NCBI GenBank assembly: GCA_029976025.1
Contig: JARKNX010000222.1
Location: 62,001 to 126,000 of the forward strand
Reading direction: 5' to 3'
From: Aggregatilineales bacterium
Lineage (GTDB): Bacteria; Chloroflexota; Anaerolineae; Aggregatilineales; Ch27
DNA: 64,000 nt
Numbering within the stretch: position 1 is the first letter of the stretch; each line of letters opens with the position of its first letter. Below, piece by piece: positions 8,212-17,034 of the stretch. The notes below the pieces were generated by a model that made no database searches, was not told the origin of the DNA, and saw only the letters and a program-made list of their open reading frames with translations. A program made the position numbers and the translations under genes.

Positions 8212-9771
8212 TCAGGGCGCGACAGCAAACAGGCGGAGCAGCGGGTCGAACTCCTGCGCGACCGGCAGCAGGAAGTCAACCTGCTCGCGGCCCTCATAGA
8301 GGGCGTTGAGCGGCTGAGTGCGATTCTCATCCAGCAGGACGTGGGTGATGCCGTAACGTTCCGCCAGGGCGCGGACTGCTTCCGGCCCGCCATCGGGGAT
8401 CACGACGCCGGGCAGGCCAGTTTCGTAGTACAGCGCCGCCGGATCATTGCTCATAACAACGGCGTCCGGCGGCAAGAGGGCTTCCGCCACCCTCGCGTAA
8501 CGCCCGCTGCTGCCCTGCCCCCATCGCCGGCCAGCGCTCAGGACGGTTAGCAGGATAGCCAGCCCGATCACCCCGGCAGTGAACACCCTTTTCGCCTGCT
8601 CCGGCCGCCAGGAGCGCCGCCGGCGGGCGATCCAGTCCACGGCAGTGTCCAGCCCGAGCACGCCGAGCGCCATCCACCACGGCAGCAGCGCCGCCGCCGA
8701 ATGGAACAACCCGCCCCGGTAACCGGGATAAGCGAAGACAAGCGTCATTGCCAGATGCAGCAAAGCGGCGTACAGCCACACCGGGAGCAGCATGGGCTGC
8801 CGCCAGCGTCCGGCCACAGCGAGGAGAAGCAGCGGCGCCAGCACAACCAGGCCTTCAACAGCGATAAATGTGCCGAGGTTGCTGGTGAAGGCCTCCCAGC
8901 GGCTTTGCAGGATATTGCCCGCCCCCCAGCTCCAGAAATGGGCTGCGCTCATCGAAGGGGGGTAGCTGACCAGCTCGTTATATCCGCGCAGCCAGATCGT
9001 GGCCGTCCCGCCGATCGGCAGCGGTGAGCCGACCGCGGCGAGATTGCGGATGAACCAGGGCAGCATGACCAGCAGATAGGCCAGCAAACCGGCGCCCATA
9101 TAGATCAGCGTCCGCCGCCGGGGGGCGGCCCTCCCGGGTTGCAGCGTAAGCATCCGATCGGGCGTCACAGCGACGGCCAGAATCACAAACAGCAGCAGCA
9201 CGCCGTCTGCTCGCGTCAGGTGGCCCAGAGCGGCCAGCGCGCCCGCCAGCGCGTACAGCCGCCAGTCGCCGCGCAGCCGTCCCAGCCCCGTCGCCAGCAG
9301 ACACAGCGCCCCCAGCAGTCCGAACAGTGCGAAGGCGTCGGTCGTCACCAGGAAGGGCGCGTAATAACCACAAAAGACGGTCAGCAGCCCCGCCGCCCAG
9401 GCGTGACGCGCCCGCCCGCCGAGGGTCGCCCCCAGCCAGAAGGCCAGCAAAACCATCCCCACCCAGCAGGCCGCGAAGATTATCTGCGCCCCCCGGAATG
9501 ATCCGCCCGCCAGCGCCACCAGCAGTGAGACCAGCGGCATCCAGTAGGTGTGCGACGGCGCGGGCAGCGACTCTGGCGCGTTAAGGTAGGTCAGCGCCAC
9601 GTAGGGGTCGGTCAGCCCCTGTCCTTCAGCAAGGCGGCGGCCGGCATTGTAGTAGTAGTAGGCGTCGGTGTAGGTCGGGCCGGGAATGCCGGCGGCAATG
9701 ATGGCCGCCACACTGACGGCGATAGCGGCCATGCCGATCCAGGCTGAACGCGGCGGCTTCCACGGTTTCAT
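8212..9771 (-). CDS. GT-C type membrane glycosyltransferase-like protein (operon gene 6)
   Basis: 519 residues with about 11-12 membrane segments. The first exterior loop GPTYTDAYYYYNAGRRLAEG places an acidic residue before an aromatic run and an NAGRRLAEG helix, as in GT39/PMT-like bacterial proteins; SHTYWMPLVSLLVALAGG follows. The C-terminal soluble part has MSNDPAALYYETGLPGVVIP. Last gene of the six-gene operon, starting inside the stop of the preceding gene (ATGA). Substrate unknown. Confidence 0.7.
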   Translation of the reverse strand: MKPWKPPRSAWIGMAAIAVSVAAIIAAGIPGPTYTDAYYYYNAGRRLAEGQGLTDPYVALTYLNAPESLPAPSHTYWMPLVSLLVALAGGSFRGAQIIFAACWVGMVLLAFWLGATLGGRARHAWAAGLLTVFCGYYAPFLVTTDAFALFGLLGALCLLATGLGRLRGDWRLYALAGALAALGHLTRADGVLLLFVILAVAVTPDRMLTLQPGRAAPRRRTLIYMGAGLLAYLLVMLPWFIRNLAAVGSPLPIGGTATIWLRGYNELVSYPPSMSAAHFWSWGAGNILQSRWEAFTSNLGTFIAVEGLVVLAPLLLLAVAGRWRQPMLLPVWLYAALLHLAMTLVFAYPGYRGGLFHSAAALLPWWMALGVLGLDTAVDWIARRRRSWRPEQAKRVFTAGVIGLAILLTVLSAGRRWGQGSSGRYARVAEALLPPDAVVMSNDPAALYYETGLPGVVIPDGGPEAVRALAERYGITHVLLDENRTQPLNALYEGREQVDFLLPVAQEFDPLLRLFAVAP

Positions 9772-11402
9772 CGAACCACCTCATAGACTACCACACGATC
9801 CGACGCGAAGACCGGGGTCAGGTACGGAGCGCCGGCAGGGTCCCAGCCGCCAGGCTGGCGGGCCGCGTCATCAAACCAGACATAGTCGATTCCGCCATCA
9901 GCCAGCAGCGCCTGGCGGTCGGAGTCGGACATGCCGCCTGTGGTGAAAAACGCGCGCACCTGTTCTTGCCGTTCGGCGAAGTTCGCCGTCTCGATCCAGT
10001 GGCCCAGGTAGACGCGCCGGCCGGTCAGGCCGGCGATCTGGCCGCCGCTGGAAAAGGCGCTCAACACCACAGAATCGGGCGGCTGCCGGCGGAGCCAGTC
10101 CTGCGCCTCCAGATCATCCGTCGTCAGGAACAGGAGAGGGCGTACCTCCGGGTTGGCGGTCGCCACCGCTGAGGCCACAAACAGGATATGGGACAGCGCG
10201 CTGAAGCACAGCAGCGTCGCCATTAGCAGCCGCCAGCGCCCGGCGGAGTATCCGCGCCTCTGCCACCAGGCCCGCACGCGGACCAACCCGAACGCGCCCA
10301 GGACAGCCAGCGGAATCTGCACGCCCATCAGGAAGCGGCGCTGGGTGACCAGAGGCGCGTAGATCAGAGCCGCAACCAGAGCAACCCAGATAACCGGGAG
10401 GAGGACCGTTTCATCGCGGGCGCGCCATGCCGCGACCAGGCCGATTGCCGCCGGAACCAGCAGCCAGGCGTACCCGAAAAGATAGTAGATCGGCGGCGGG
10501 GACAGCGTCAGATTCTGGGCGGTGAAAGCCTGCCAGACGGGGTGGCTGGTGAACACTGTGTAATCGTACAGCACGGTCGCGGCGCTCACAATCGCCGCCG
10601 GGATCAGCATGAGGACATGGCGTGAGCGCAGCCGGCGCTTCCATAAGGCACGGAGCGCCGCCAGCCCGGTTGCCGCCCCGGTCAGGAGCAAGTCGAAAGG
10701 CTGGATGTTGCCCAGCAGCAGGAGCAGCGCCGCCAGCCCGATTCCCGTCCGCCACGTCGGCGCGCCCAGCCAACAGTCGAGCAGCAAAAAGTAGCCGGTC
10801 AGCAGGGCGACAGCGGCGCTGAAGTGAGGGAATGTCAGCGCCGCCAGGAAGGTATAGGCATCCAGCAGCCAGAATTCGATCGGGGCCAGCGTCGTCGTTT
10901 GCGCCGGCATGATCAGGTACAGGAGCCAGCCCAGCCCGCCGGTCACCAGCGCCAGCAGAAATGCCCACCAGCGGGCCGCCCCATCACGGAGGAAGTGCGC
11001 CACAAACAGCCAGACCGTGAGGAGCATGATCAGGGCGAAGATGTTGCGGGCGATCTGGTAGATCGCGACTGGCGTGAGGCCGAACAGACGCGCCAAATGG
11101 CCGAGCGCCATATACAGCGTTTGCGCCAGGATGGGCGGATGATCTTCCGGCGTAAACAGAATACGCCAGGACCATTCCCCCTGGTAACCAAGCTGAATCC
11201 GGGCCAGATGACTGTTGTAATCCACCCGCGTCTGCTCGAACGGGTTGCCGGTGAAGGTTCCCCCGGTCGGGGCGTTCAGCGCCCCGGCTCCATACGGCAG
11301 ATTGATCGCCAGCAAAAACAGCAGCGCTGCGATCCAGACTCGGCCCGGAATGGCTCTCATTCCGCCCGGAACAGCTTTCATCCCGCCCGGAATAGGCCTC
11401 AT
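9768..11402 (-). CDS. polytopic membrane protein, GT-C-like, with heptad-repeat N-terminus (operon gene 5)
   Basis: 544 residues with about 11-12 membrane segments. The N-terminus is three near-identical heptads (MRPIPGG, MKAVPGG, MRAIPGR) encoded by 21-bp tandem repeats, giving three in-frame ATGs at 11402, 11381 and 11360. The exterior loop FEQTRVDYNSHLARIQLGYQ and TPEDHPPILAQTLYMALG resemble GT-C membrane proteins of bacteria that bind polyprenyl sugars. The C-terminal domain ends DYVWFDDAARQPGGWDPAG. The first ATG overlaps the previous stop (ATGA). Which ATG is used is not clear. Confidence 0.65.
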   Translation of the reverse strand: MRPIPGGMKAVPGGMRAIPGRVWIAALLFLLAINLPYGAGALNAPTGGTFTGNPFEQTRVDYNSHLARIQLGYQGEWSWRILFTPEDHPPILAQTLYMALGHLARLFGLTPVAIYQIARNIFALIMLLTVWLFVAHFLRDGAARWWAFLLALVTGGLGWLLYLIMPAQTTTLAPIEFWLLDAYTFLAALTFPHFSAAVALLTGYFLLLDCWLGAPTWRTGIGLAALLLLLGNIQPFDLLLTGAATGLAALRALWKRRLRSRHVLMLIPAAIVSAATVLYDYTVFTSHPVWQAFTAQNLTLSPPPIYYLFGYAWLLVPAAIGLVAAWRARDETVLLPVIWVALVAALIYAPLVTQRRFLMGVQIPLAVLGAFGLVRVRAWWQRRGYSAGRWRLLMATLLCFSALSHILFVASAVATANPEVRPLLFLTTDDLEAQDWLRRQPPDSVVLSAFSSGGQIAGLTGRRVYLGHWIETANFAERQEQVRAFFTTGGMSDSDRQALLADGGIDYVWFDDAARQPGGWDPAGAPYLTPVFASDRVVVYEVVR

Positions 11403-11409
11403 TCCGGCC
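11347..11409. repeat. three 21-bp tandem repeats at a gene junction
   Basis: Units at 11347-11367, 11368-11388 and 11389-11409 share the pattern GGAA..G...TCAT.CCG.CC. They encode the three N-terminal heptads of operon gene 5. The last unit runs across its start into the end of operon gene 4. Confidence 0.85.
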
Positions 11410-12967
11410 TCGCTTCGCAGACCGGCTCATAAGCGTCGGGGCCGGTGAAAGGGATGATCAGCAGGTCTTCAAAAGCGACCGCCTCGCCTTCGACAGCGTA
11501 GTGATCGCGCAGCCAGGCCAGGTGAGGGTGCTCCTCGACGCCCGGCATGGCCAGATACTGGGCCTCCTCCTGCTGGAAGATCGCCAGCCAGACGCGCTCC
11601 GCGCCGCCCGCTGCCGGGGCGATGCACGGCTCAGCCAGGAGGCCGAGCACCTCCTGCGTTGGCCGGGCCAGCGTGTCCTCGCCGCTGCCGGGGCGGTCGG
11701 CCAGGTAAACCTGCGGCAGCTCTTGATTTTGCTGCTGCGCGTAATAGATCATGGGCAGGGCCGTCAGCTTGTTGCTGTGGACGATTCTGTCGCCGGGTTC
11801 GATCTGCCCGGCCAGCCAGGTCGCTGCCTGATCGAACGGCGGGTTCGGGAAGGTATGCCAGGTCACCTGAAAGACATACCCGGCGGCGGCCACAACCAGC
11901 CACAGGCCGGCCAGGAACAGGCGGATTGCGCCCGGCAGCCCGCCGCGCACGAACAGCCAGGCCAGGGCTGCGAAAAACAAAAAACCCTGCGTCAGCAGCG
12001 CCCGATCTAGATATACAGGCATCAACACCTGTGAGGCCGCCCACAGCAGCGCCAGCGAGCCGAAAGCCAGCCAGACGATCCACCCGACAGCGTGACGCTC
12101 AACCCCGCGCATCCGCCGCCAGCGCAGCCCAATCTGGACGAACAGGAGGACCGCCAGCAGCAGCGCCACAAAGAACATCGGCAGGTTCCACCCGGCGGGG
12201 GTGTCCAGCGCCACTGTCGTGAAAGAGCGCAGTGTCAGCAGTGGGCGGAGGAGCGATGGCCGGGGGACCCAGTAGTAGGCTTGTAACTTGCTGAACTGAC
12301 CGGGCAGATTGATGAACCAGGGCAGGTAGAGCAAGAAGGCGATACCCGCCGCCAACGCCGTCGGGAGCAGGCGATCCCGACGGCGGGCGAGGAGCGGCGT
12401 CAGGCCGACCGCCAGCAAATAGAAGGCGGCAAGCTGCTGCGTATACATCGCCAGGGCGGCCAGGACGCCGAACGCAAGCCACCAGCCCCTCCCCCGGCCC
12501 CGCCACGCCCGCAGATAGCACCAGGTCGCCAGCAACAGCAACAGGGCCAGCAGCGCGTACATCCGCGTTTCCTGCGCATATTGGATGGCGAACGGCGCCA
12601 GCCCCGCAATCAGGGCGGCGGCCAGCCCGGTCCGGCGATCAAACAGATCGGCGGCCAGCCGGTAGACAACGGCCACCGTGAGCACCCCGATCAGGACGCT
12701 GTACAGCCGCACCATCTCCGGCGACTGCCCGAACAGCCGTATCCAGCCGTTGAGGGTCAGGTAGTACAGCAGCGGGTGAATATCGGCGGCCCCGCCCGCC
12801 ACTGGTGTCAGAGTGCCATACAGCATCCCGTTCAGGCCAGTTTCAGCGAACAGAACGGCGAAAGCCTCGTCATACCACAGCGTCCGCCCGCCCAGGTTCA
12901 CCAGCCGCAGCGCGAACGCCAGCAGCAGAATCGCAACCAGCCAGCGCAGTGTTTTCTGCCGGCTCAC
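11399..12967 (-). CDS. GT39/PMT-like membrane glycosyltransferase (operon gene 4)
   Basis: 522 residues with about 11-13 membrane segments. The motif GGRTLWYDEAFAVLFAE after the first helix is the strongest GT39-like signature in the operon: Asp-Glu after Trp-Tyr in the first exterior loop, where PMT and ArnT enzymes have their catalytic acid. ADIHPLLYYLTLNGWIRLFG and QYAQETRMYALLALLLLL fit bacterial family members. Likely transfers a sugar from a polyprenyl-phosphate carrier outside the membrane; sugar and acceptor unknown. GTG start overlapping the previous stop (GTGA). Confidence 0.75.
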   Translation of the reverse strand: MSRQKTLRWLVAILLLAFALRLVNLGGRTLWYDEAFAVLFAETGLNGMLYGTLTPVAGGAADIHPLLYYLTLNGWIRLFGQSPEMVRLYSVLIGVLTVAVVYRLAADLFDRRTGLAAALIAGLAPFAIQYAQETRMYALLALLLLLATWCYLRAWRGRGRGWWLAFGVLAALAMYTQQLAAFYLLAVGLTPLLARRRDRLLPTALAAGIAFLLYLPWFINLPGQFSKLQAYYWVPRPSLLRPLLTLRSFTTVALDTPAGWNLPMFFVALLLAVLLFVQIGLRWRRMRGVERHAVGWIVWLAFGSLALLWAASQVLMPVYLDRALLTQGFLFFAALAWLFVRGGLPGAIRLFLAGLWLVVAAAGYVFQVTWHTFPNPPFDQAATWLAGQIEPGDRIVHSNKLTALPMIYYAQQQNQELPQVYLADRPGSGEDTLARPTQEVLGLLAEPCIAPAAGGAERVWLAIFQQEEAQYLAMPGVEEHPHLAWLRDHYAVEGEAVAFEDLLIIPFTGPDAYEPVCEARPE

Positions 12968-14199
12968 GAAATCGCCCCCTCCGAATTGGCATCCGCCGGA
13001 GCCAGTGCCGCATAAGCCAGCCAGAGCCGGCGCGTCGCCAGCAGCAGGAACAACATCCCGAACGGCAGCGGCAGATACAGGGCCGGGTGCTCAAAACGGG
13101 CCTGCACCGTCGTCAGGAAGAGCACCCACAAACCGATCAACAGTACCCCCTGAATCGCCAGCACAACCCACGGCCCGCGGCGGGGATCAGCGTCGGTCAA
13201 CGCCTTGAAGTAGAACAACAGAGGGATGATAAACACGACAAAGTGCGGCGTCGCTGTGCGCACGGCGATCAGATGCGTGACGGTCAGCGTCAGGCAGGCC
13301 GCCCAGCCGAATTCTGCCGCCTGCTGCCGGGCGATGGCGCGCCACCAGGCCCAGCCCATGATCAGCAGCAGGCCGATCGTGAGGGCTGCCTCGCCAGCCT
13401 GGCCCAGAAAAGGCAGGTAGACTCGCGCCAGCACCCACACCGGCGATCCAATGGCCGTGTAGGAAGTGTAGCGGCTGAGCTGGCCCCACCATGCGCTGAA
13501 CCAGCCCGGCTGCGCCAGGAAAGACAGCAGCATCAACCCGCCCCATATGCCAGCGAACCAGCCGATCAGCCGCCAGCGCCGGCTGCGCAGCGCCCACAGC
13601 AGCACAAAAGGGACAAAGAGAAAACCCATTTGCGGCTTGACCGTGGAAAAGGCCAGCGCCGCGCCGGCCAGGCCGTCGCGCCCCCGGACTAACGCCCACA
13701 GAGTCACGACTTCCAGAAAGTACACGGCAATCCCCGGCTGTCCCAGCAGGATGCCGCGCGCCGCCGGGTAGAAGAGCAGCGTCCACAGCAAGGTCGCGCC
13801 CAGCAGGAGGGGGCCGGGCCGCCAGCGGCAGGCGTCGATCAGGAGCGCCAGCGCCCCGATGAGCATCGCCATCAGCAGCGCCAGCCAGATCGCCTCCGCC
13901 CAGGCATAGGAAAGGGGGGCCAGCGGCGCGATCAAAAAGACGGTGTACAGCGGGTAGGCAAAATAGCCGGGGTCTTCGTCCGGCGTGACTGGCCTGCCGT
14001 AGATGCCGATCTGGATGGCCAGGCTGGCTTCCTCGCCGTAAGGGTCCAGGCTGTCAACCCAGAAAGAGCGCGCGCCTGACCAGCGCGAATAGAAGTCATT
14101 GGCGCCCGGATGGGGCGCACTCTTGAAGATGTAGAGTCCAGCCGCCAGCGCCACCACCAGCCCCAACAGCAGCAGCGCCATCGCTCCTTTACGTTTCAC
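12964..14199 (-). CDS. GT87 (DUF2029) membrane mannosyltransferase-like protein (operon gene 3)
   Basis: 411 residues with about 10 membrane segments. The family pattern is clear: PGANDFYSRWSGARSFW near residue 32 (Asp in the first exterior loop), DPYGEEAS, FAYPLYTVFLIAPLAPLSY and FSTVKPQMGFLFVPF. GT87 enzymes are polyprenyl-phosphate-mannose-dependent alpha-mannosyltransferases in Actinobacteria; mannose use here is inferred from family only. GTG start after GGAAGGGCAGGGCG; its first 11 bases overlap the previous gene. Confidence 0.75.
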   Translation of the reverse strand: MKRKGAMALLLLGLVVALAAGLYIFKSAPHPGANDFYSRWSGARSFWVDSLDPYGEEASLAIQIGIYGRPVTPDEDPGYFAYPLYTVFLIAPLAPLSYAWAEAIWLALLMAMLIGALALLIDACRWRPGPLLLGATLLWTLLFYPAARGILLGQPGIAVYFLEVVTLWALVRGRDGLAGAALAFSTVKPQMGFLFVPFVLLWALRSRRWRLIGWFAGIWGGLMLLSFLAQPGWFSAWWGQLSRYTSYTAIGSPVWVLARVYLPFLGQAGEAALTIGLLLIMGWAWWRAIARQQAAEFGWAACLTLTVTHLIAVRTATPHFVVFIIPLLFYFKALTDADPRRGPWVVLAIQGVLLIGLWVLFLTTVQARFEHPALYLPLPFGMLFLLLATRRLWLAYAALAPADANSEGAIS

Positions 14200-15466
14200 C
14201 GCCCTGCCCTTCCTCGACTGGCCGTCGCAGCAGCAGGACCAGCGCGGCGCTCAACCCGATCAGGATGGCGGTCCGCGCCAGCACCAGCCCGGCAAACACC
14301 ACGCGCAGTGCCCCGGTTACGACTCCGCCGGAATCGCCCGTCCGGATGAACAGCAGCGGATACTCAGTGAACGCAATCAGGCTGAGCAGCAGCAGGGCCA
14401 GCACCGCCGTCCGGTTGGGAAAAACCACGAGAGTCAGCGGGAGAATCAGGGCCAGCCACTGGGGACTCCAGCCCTGTGCCCACAGAAAAAAGATGAACAG
14501 CGTCAGCGTCACGAAGGCGGCTAGCCCGCGCCGGTCATACCGCCGGACGGTCGCATAAACGTACAGGCCAAAGCCGCCAAAGATCGCCAGGCGCAGCCAC
14601 GAAGCGATTACGGGCGGGTTGCCTGTCAGGCGGGTGGCGTTGGCAACATCCAGCCGCCCTTCAATCGCGCCAAAGATGCCGGTCGTATAATTGCCGTCCA
14701 GCAGCGCCCAGACCGTGCTGTACGATGATTTGCCGAACTGGGCCACCAGCGATGCCGCGCCCATCGAGCCGGTGGTTGCCACAATCAGGCAGTAGATCAG
14801 GACGAACAGGCCGAGCGCGAACGCGGTGTAGCGCAGCGCCTGGCGCGGCGTCCTGAAGCGCCAGACCGCGCCCAGCACGATCAGCGGCACAAACTTGATC
14901 AGCCCCCCGACGCCCGCCGCAACCGCCGACCGTGCGTCGCGCTCGCCGATCAGCCACCACACCGCCAGCAGCAGCGTAAACGCCACCATAGCCTCAAAGG
15001 TCCACCACAGAAACACCATCGGGGCCAGGAGCAGAGCGTAAATCCAGGCCAGCGCCAGACCGGTATCGCGCCCGTACAGCCGCCCGCCAATCCGGCTGAC
15101 CAGGATCAGGTTACCCGTGTCAAACACAACCATGATCAGGCCCATCACACTGGCAAAGGCGGAATAGTTCCCTTCGCCGCCAGTTTTAGTGAGCTGGTAG
15201 ATCGTTGCGTACAGGGCCGGCCAGATCGGCGGGAACTCGCTCCAGTAGTCCCTGAAGGGCAGCAGCCCCTGGTCACTCAGCGCGCCCAGGCCGTAGTAAT
15301 AGCTGAGATCGCCGCCGGCGCTGAGGCCGCGCTCCGTGCCATTCACGATCATCGGCTGGTAAACGATCAGGAGCAGCAGCCGGAAGCCGACAAAGAGATA
15401 CAGCAGCAGCCGGAAGTCGCGCAGCAAGGACAGGCTGCCGGCAGGTTTGTCGCCGCGCACAGTCAT
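14189..15466 (-). CDS. GT87-like membrane glycosyltransferase (operon gene 2)
   Basis: 425 residues with about 10 membrane segments. The first exterior loop is GGDLSYYYGLGALSDQG followed by LPFRDYWSEFPPIWPALYA, the order seen in GT87/GT-C bacterial proteins (Asp, aromatic run, then the E-F-P-P segment). The GGLIKFVPLIVLGAVWRF segment corresponds to the K-x-x-P motif of gene 3. Sugar donor unknown. It starts inside the stop of operon gene 1 (ATGA). Confidence 0.7.
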   Translation of the reverse strand: MTVRGDKPAGSLSLLRDFRLLLYLFVGFRLLLLIVYQPMIVNGTERGLSAGGDLSYYYGLGALSDQGLLPFRDYWSEFPPIWPALYATIYQLTKTGGEGNYSAFASVMGLIMVVFDTGNLILVSRIGGRLYGRDTGLALAWIYALLLAPMVFLWWTFEAMVAFTLLLAVWWLIGERDARSAVAAGVGGLIKFVPLIVLGAVWRFRTPRQALRYTAFALGLFVLIYCLIVATTGSMGAASLVAQFGKSSYSTVWALLDGNYTTGIFGAIEGRLDVANATRLTGNPPVIASWLRLAIFGGFGLYVYATVRRYDRRGLAAFVTLTLFIFFLWAQGWSPQWLALILPLTLVVFPNRTAVLALLLLSLIAFTEYPLLFIRTGDSGGVVTGALRVVFAGLVLARTAILIGLSAALVLLLRRPVEEGQGGET

Positions 15467-16950
15467 GCCCCCTCCGCACGCTGGAAGACAACGGCCATTG
15501 AGTCTTCGTATGTCACCACCCAGTCAGGGTCCTGCCGCATCGCGGAGGACAGGACGCTGGCAGCTTCGATCACGACCCAGTCCACCCCCCATTTATCGAA
15601 GACCACCTCGTAATCCTCCTGCAAGAAAACGGTATTCAGGTATTCCCGCAAAAATTCGTCCCCGTACAGGTCAGTACGCCCGTCCACGTAGATCGGATAT
15701 TCCGGCGCGCCAAACATCAGATAGCCGCCCCAGTTATAGCTGTTGAACATCTTGCCGTTCGGACGCGCCTCATTGATGTATTCCGTCACTTCCACCGGCA
15801 GGTATTCAATCTGCGCGGCGCGCACTGTTGCCGGCGCAACGGCGTAACCGATCTTGACCACCCCGACCAGCAGAATCACGATCAGGAGTGCCCAGTTCAG
15901 GCGGTTCATCCGGGGCGAGACGCGGGTGGAAGGCCGCAGATTCCAGCCGCGATCGGCCAGGAATACGCTGACATGGCGGGAGAGCACCGGCGTCGCCACC
16001 ACGGCGAACAGGGCAATGTTGCGCCCCGCCAGGAGGGACAGAAAGCCCGTGCCGGCGATCAGGGCCAGGTCCGTCCAGTCGATCCGCTCCGAACTCAGCC
16101 CGGCGAATCCCAGCGAGCCCAGCAACAGGAAGATGAAAGGCCAGGTCTGTTGCTCATGAAAGTTAGGGGAGGCCCACTCCTGGATGAAGTTCTGCAGGAC
16201 GCCGATATTGACGGTGGCGAAAGGCACCTTAAGCATCTCCAGCCCAAACGGGTTGATGACCAGGGCCGCCGCTGCGACGATCATCACCAGCAGGAGCTTC
16301 CCCAGCCCCTTCCACGCGATGCGGGTTTCGCTGAGCGGGTCAAAGAGATGCCCCACCGCCTCGCCAACCAGGAAGCCGAACATCAGGATGAAGGCAATGG
16401 CAAACCCGGCGTGCATATTGCCCCACAGCATCACCACGATCGGGATCAGCCACAGCCGATCGATATGCTCCCATTTGTAAAGGTACAGCAAGAAGTACAC
16501 GACTGCGCTGAACAGGAAGGTGAACATCTGCGGACGCGGCGACCAGAATACCGCCGCTGTCGCCGCCCCCAGCACGATGGCAAACGCCCGGACGTATACG
16601 TTCCCGGGGCTGCATCGGAAGACCATCACCATGCCTGCCGTCGCCAGCAGCGCCGTCAGCAGCGCCAGCCCGGCGTTGCCGCTGTCGCCTGCCTCGCCAT
16701 GCCCGCCGGTCAGGCGATAAACCAGAGCCATGACATCCTGCGACAGCCAGCTATGGTTGATCCACGGCTGACCATAAGCCGTGTGGGAGAACAGATCGGA
16801 CCCGATAACAGTCCCATTCTGGAGCTGGTACTCCCCGCTGCGCAGATGCCACCACGTATCGGTGTCAATGGGAGTTCGGGCGGCCATTGCAAACAGGAGA
16901 ATGAAAAGGATCGCTGTAGTCAGCCGTTCCATTGTCAATTGACGCGCCAT
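15463..16950 (-). CDS. polytopic membrane protein, GT-C-like (operon gene 1)
   Basis: 495 residues with about 10-11 membrane segments. After a short first helix come PIDTDTWWHLRSGEYQLQNG and INHSWLSQDVMALVYRL: an Asp-x-Asp-x-W-W-H loop followed by His-x-W-L. This occurs in a family of uncharacterised bacterial membrane proteins resembling GT-C enzymes. The C-terminal soluble domain (FNSYNWGGYLMFGAPEYPIYVDGRTD) is well kept in that family. ATG at 16950 with a strong site (GGGAGGCGG). First gene of the operon, with its own promoter. Confidence 0.7.
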   Translation of the reverse strand: MARQLTMERLTTAILFILLFAMAARTPIDTDTWWHLRSGEYQLQNGTVIGSDLFSHTAYGQPWINHSWLSQDVMALVYRLTGGHGEAGDSGNAGLALLTALLATAGMVMVFRCSPGNVYVRAFAIVLGAATAAVFWSPRPQMFTFLFSAVVYFLLYLYKWEHIDRLWLIPIVVMLWGNMHAGFAIAFILMFGFLVGEAVGHLFDPLSETRIAWKGLGKLLLVMIVAAAALVINPFGLEMLKVPFATVNIGVLQNFIQEWASPNFHEQQTWPFIFLLLGSLGFAGLSSERIDWTDLALIAGTGFLSLLAGRNIALFAVVATPVLSRHVSVFLADRGWNLRPSTRVSPRMNRLNWALLIVILLVGVVKIGYAVAPATVRAAQIEYLPVEVTEYINEARPNGKMFNSYNWGGYLMFGAPEYPIYVDGRTDLYGDEFLREYLNTVFLQEDYEVVFDKWGVDWVVIEAASVLSSAMRQDPDWVVTYEDSMAVVFQRAEGA

Positions 16951-16981
16951 AAATACCGCCTCCCGCTTCCTGTAGCAGTGC

Positions 16982-17009
16982 AGTGTAGCACAACCAACCA
17001 GTCGGGCAA
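16982..17009 (-). promoter_or_regulatory. promoter of the six-gene GT-C operon
   Basis: On the minus strand TTGCCC, 16 bases, then TACACT preceded by an extended -10 TGC. The leader is about 26 bases. The direct repeat TGTAGCA at 16971-16977 and 16984-16990 flanks the likely start point and could bind a regulator. Confidence 0.6.
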
Positions 17010-17034
17010 ATCGGAGTCTGTTACCGCGAGCAGA

